This document shows positions 8,413 to 8,973 of a DNA stretch of 8,973 bases, piece by piece. Both the position numbers and the translations under genes were made by a program. Numbering within the stretch: the stretch's first letter is position 1; each line of letters begins with the position of its first letter. Source of the DNA: an uncultured Saprospiraceae bacterium (lineage in GTDB: Bacteria > Bacteroidota > Bacteroidia > Chitinophagales > Saprospiraceae); NCBI GenBank assembly GCA_937942465.1, contig CALDEO010000239.1, positions 1-8,973 on the forward strand, written 5' to 3'. The notes below the pieces were generated by a model. It worked only from the letters and a program-made list of their open reading frames with translations. It had not been told where the DNA came from and did not search any database.

Positions 8413-8431
8413 TTTCACTATTTTTGTGAAA
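8413..8431 (+). repeat. Small 6-bp hairpin just upstream of the terminator
   Basis: TTTCAC (8413-8418) is complementary to GTGAAA (8426-8431) with the T-rich loop TATTTTT. Only two bases separate it from the main terminator stem. A stem this short in AT-rich sequence may be chance, but the tandem arrangement could help pausing. The loop and the start of the right arm also spell TAnnTTTG (8419-8426), the Bacteroidota -7 box, with no TTTG at the expected upstream spacing. Confidence 0.4.
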
Positions 8432-8433
8432 TT

Positions 8434-8465
8434 GAAAACGTTCTCTATTTACAGAGAACGTTTTC
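8434..8465 (+). terminator. Strong 13-bp hairpin terminator after the envelope cassette
   Basis: GAAAACGTTCTCT (8434-8446) pairs perfectly with AGAGAACGTTTTC (8453-8465) around the six-base loop ATTTAC. The A-tract of the left arm and T-tract of the right arm are part of the stem, so the structure is symmetrical and could act in either direction. It sits 45 bases after the PorV-like stop and 59 bases before the greA start, as expected for a factor-independent terminator separating the two units. The U-tract is short (TTTT followed by CTT), so efficiency is uncertain. Confidence 0.8.
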
Positions 8466-8470
8466 TTAGT

Positions 8471-8491
8471 TTAATGACGTTATATCATTAA
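8471..8491. promoter_or_regulatory. 7-bp inverted repeat upstream of greA
   Basis: TTAATGA (8471-8477) and TCATTAA (8485-8491) form a 21-base imperfect palindrome with a seven-base spacer, 33 bases before the greA start codon. The 21-base span is compatible with a dimeric repressor site or with a weak stem-loop in the greA leader. The arms are AT-rich, so chance is a serious alternative. No clear TTTG/TAnnTTTG promoter pair could be placed between it and greA. Confidence 0.3.
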
Positions 8492-8524
8492 TCAAATTTT
8501 TATGAAGTAATACATTTAACGATT

Positions 8525-8973
8525 ATGTCAGGAATACACTATATGACTCAAGAGAGTTACGATAAACTCAGTGATGAACTAGATGTTTTTAAAACAGAAG
8601 GTCGGCGTGAGGTGTCTGCGGCAATAGCAGAAGCGAGGGATAAAGGTGATCTATCAGAGAACGCAGAGTATGATGCTGCCAAAGATGCCCAAGGCATGCT
8701 TGAAGCGAAAATAAGTAAACTCGATAAAGCACTTGCGCATGCTAGGATCATAGATGAAAGTACACTTGATACATCCAAAGTGACCGTATTGACTAAGGTG
8801 ACAATGCTCAATAAAAAGGTAAATAAGGAAGTTACATATAAGTTGGTATCAGAATCAGAGGCTAACCTTAAAGAGAAAAGAATCTCTGTTACTTCTCCAA
8901 TAGGAGCAGGTCTTTTAGGTAAGAAAGTGGGTGAAATAGCTAAAGTAACTACACCAGCAGGTACTATAGAATT
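8525..8973 (+). CDS. greA: Transcription elongation factor GreA, 3' end cut by the window edge
   Basis: GreA binds the RNA polymerase secondary channel and stimulates cleavage of backtracked transcripts. In view are 149 complete codons of the usual ~158. Residues 1 to ~77 form the antiparallel coiled coil, with AIAEARDKGDLSENAEYDAA (33-52) at its tip; Asp42 and Glu45 correspond to the catalytic acidic pair of E. coli GreA (D41/E44). The C-terminal FKBP-like domain follows, with YKLVSESEANL, ISVTSPIGAGLLGKKVGE and a final TPAGTIE. The start at 8525 is chosen over the ATG at 8543 because the resulting N-terminus, MSGIHYMTQE, lines up with Bacteroidota GreA proteins (MSxxxYxT-type starts). Codon use differs from the three envelope genes (CGG, CGT, GCG and AGG appear within a short span where those genes favour AGA), in keeping with a separate unit. 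It lies behind a probable terminator, so it is probably expressed independently of the upstream cassette. Confidence 0.97.
   Translation, partial: MSGIHYMTQESYDKLSDELDVFKTEGRREVSAAIAEARDKGDLSENAEYDAAKDAQGMLEAKISKLDKALAHARIIDESTLDTSKVTVLTKVTMLNKKVNKEVTYKLVSESEANLKEKRISVTSPIGAGLLGKKVGEIAKVTTPAGTIE

Noticed and set aside
8511..8518. TACATTTA as a -7 box for greA
   Set aside because: It has no TTTG at the right distance upstream and would start transcription at the initiation codon itself.
8557..8811. An 84-codon open frame on the minus strand
   Set aside because: It lies wholly inside greA on the opposite strand; its Ser/Leu/Ala-rich product is the antisense shadow of the greA coiled coil and has no recognisable domain.
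1..8973. CRISPR arrays, tRNA or rRNA genes, insertion sequences, attachment sites, defence genes
   Set aside because: No regularly spaced direct repeats, no recognisable tRNA cloverleaf or rRNA segments, no transposase or terminal inverted repeats; nearly all sequence is accounted for by four coding regions.

Overview
The window fits a low-GC member of the Bacteroidota. The evidence is a SusC/RagA-like TonB-dependent receptor with a typical plug and barrel, a very large exported protein with a type IX secretion (T9SS)-like C-terminal sorting domain, an outer-membrane PorV/PorQ-family protein, and a greA of the 'MSxxxYxT' Bacteroidota type. The style of the large protein and its neighbours recalls Saprospiria or related marine lineages. 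That lower-rank placement is inference from family memory, not something the sequence proves. Coding density is high, every gene is on the + strand, and no stretch longer than about 140 bases lacks a gene.

Layout. Positions 1-3189 hold the 3' part of a TonB-dependent receptor gene; its signal peptide, N-terminal domain and the first part of the plug lie upstream. After a 27-base gap comes a 1344-residue secreted protein (3217-7251) with a signal peptide, a cysteine-rich N-terminal half, Asp-rich candidate calcium sites and a C-terminal sorting-like domain. A 78-base gap with a perfect 12-bp hairpin separates it from a 352-residue PorV/PorQ-family outer-membrane protein (7330-8388). A 136-base intergenic region then carries a strong 13-bp hairpin (probable terminator), a smaller hairpin and an inverted repeat. 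The window ends inside greA (8525 to the edge), which lacks only about ten codons and belongs to a separate housekeeping unit.

How the genes may work together (inference). The first three genes look like one cell-envelope cassette: an outer-membrane transporter, a giant T9SS-type surface protein and a PorV-like barrel. PorV is known in Porphyromonas gingivalis and Flavobacterium as the T9SS component that binds cargo C-terminal domains as they leave the SprA/Sov translocon. A PorV paralogue beside one large cargo-like protein suggests a dedicated export or anchoring partner. The receptor could use the surface protein as a substrate-capturing partner, as SusC uses SusD, although the secreted protein shows no SusD features and no lipobox. 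This cassette is the main candidate for an under-described system here. Each family is already known in outline, but the substrate and the working link between the three proteins are not evident from sequence.
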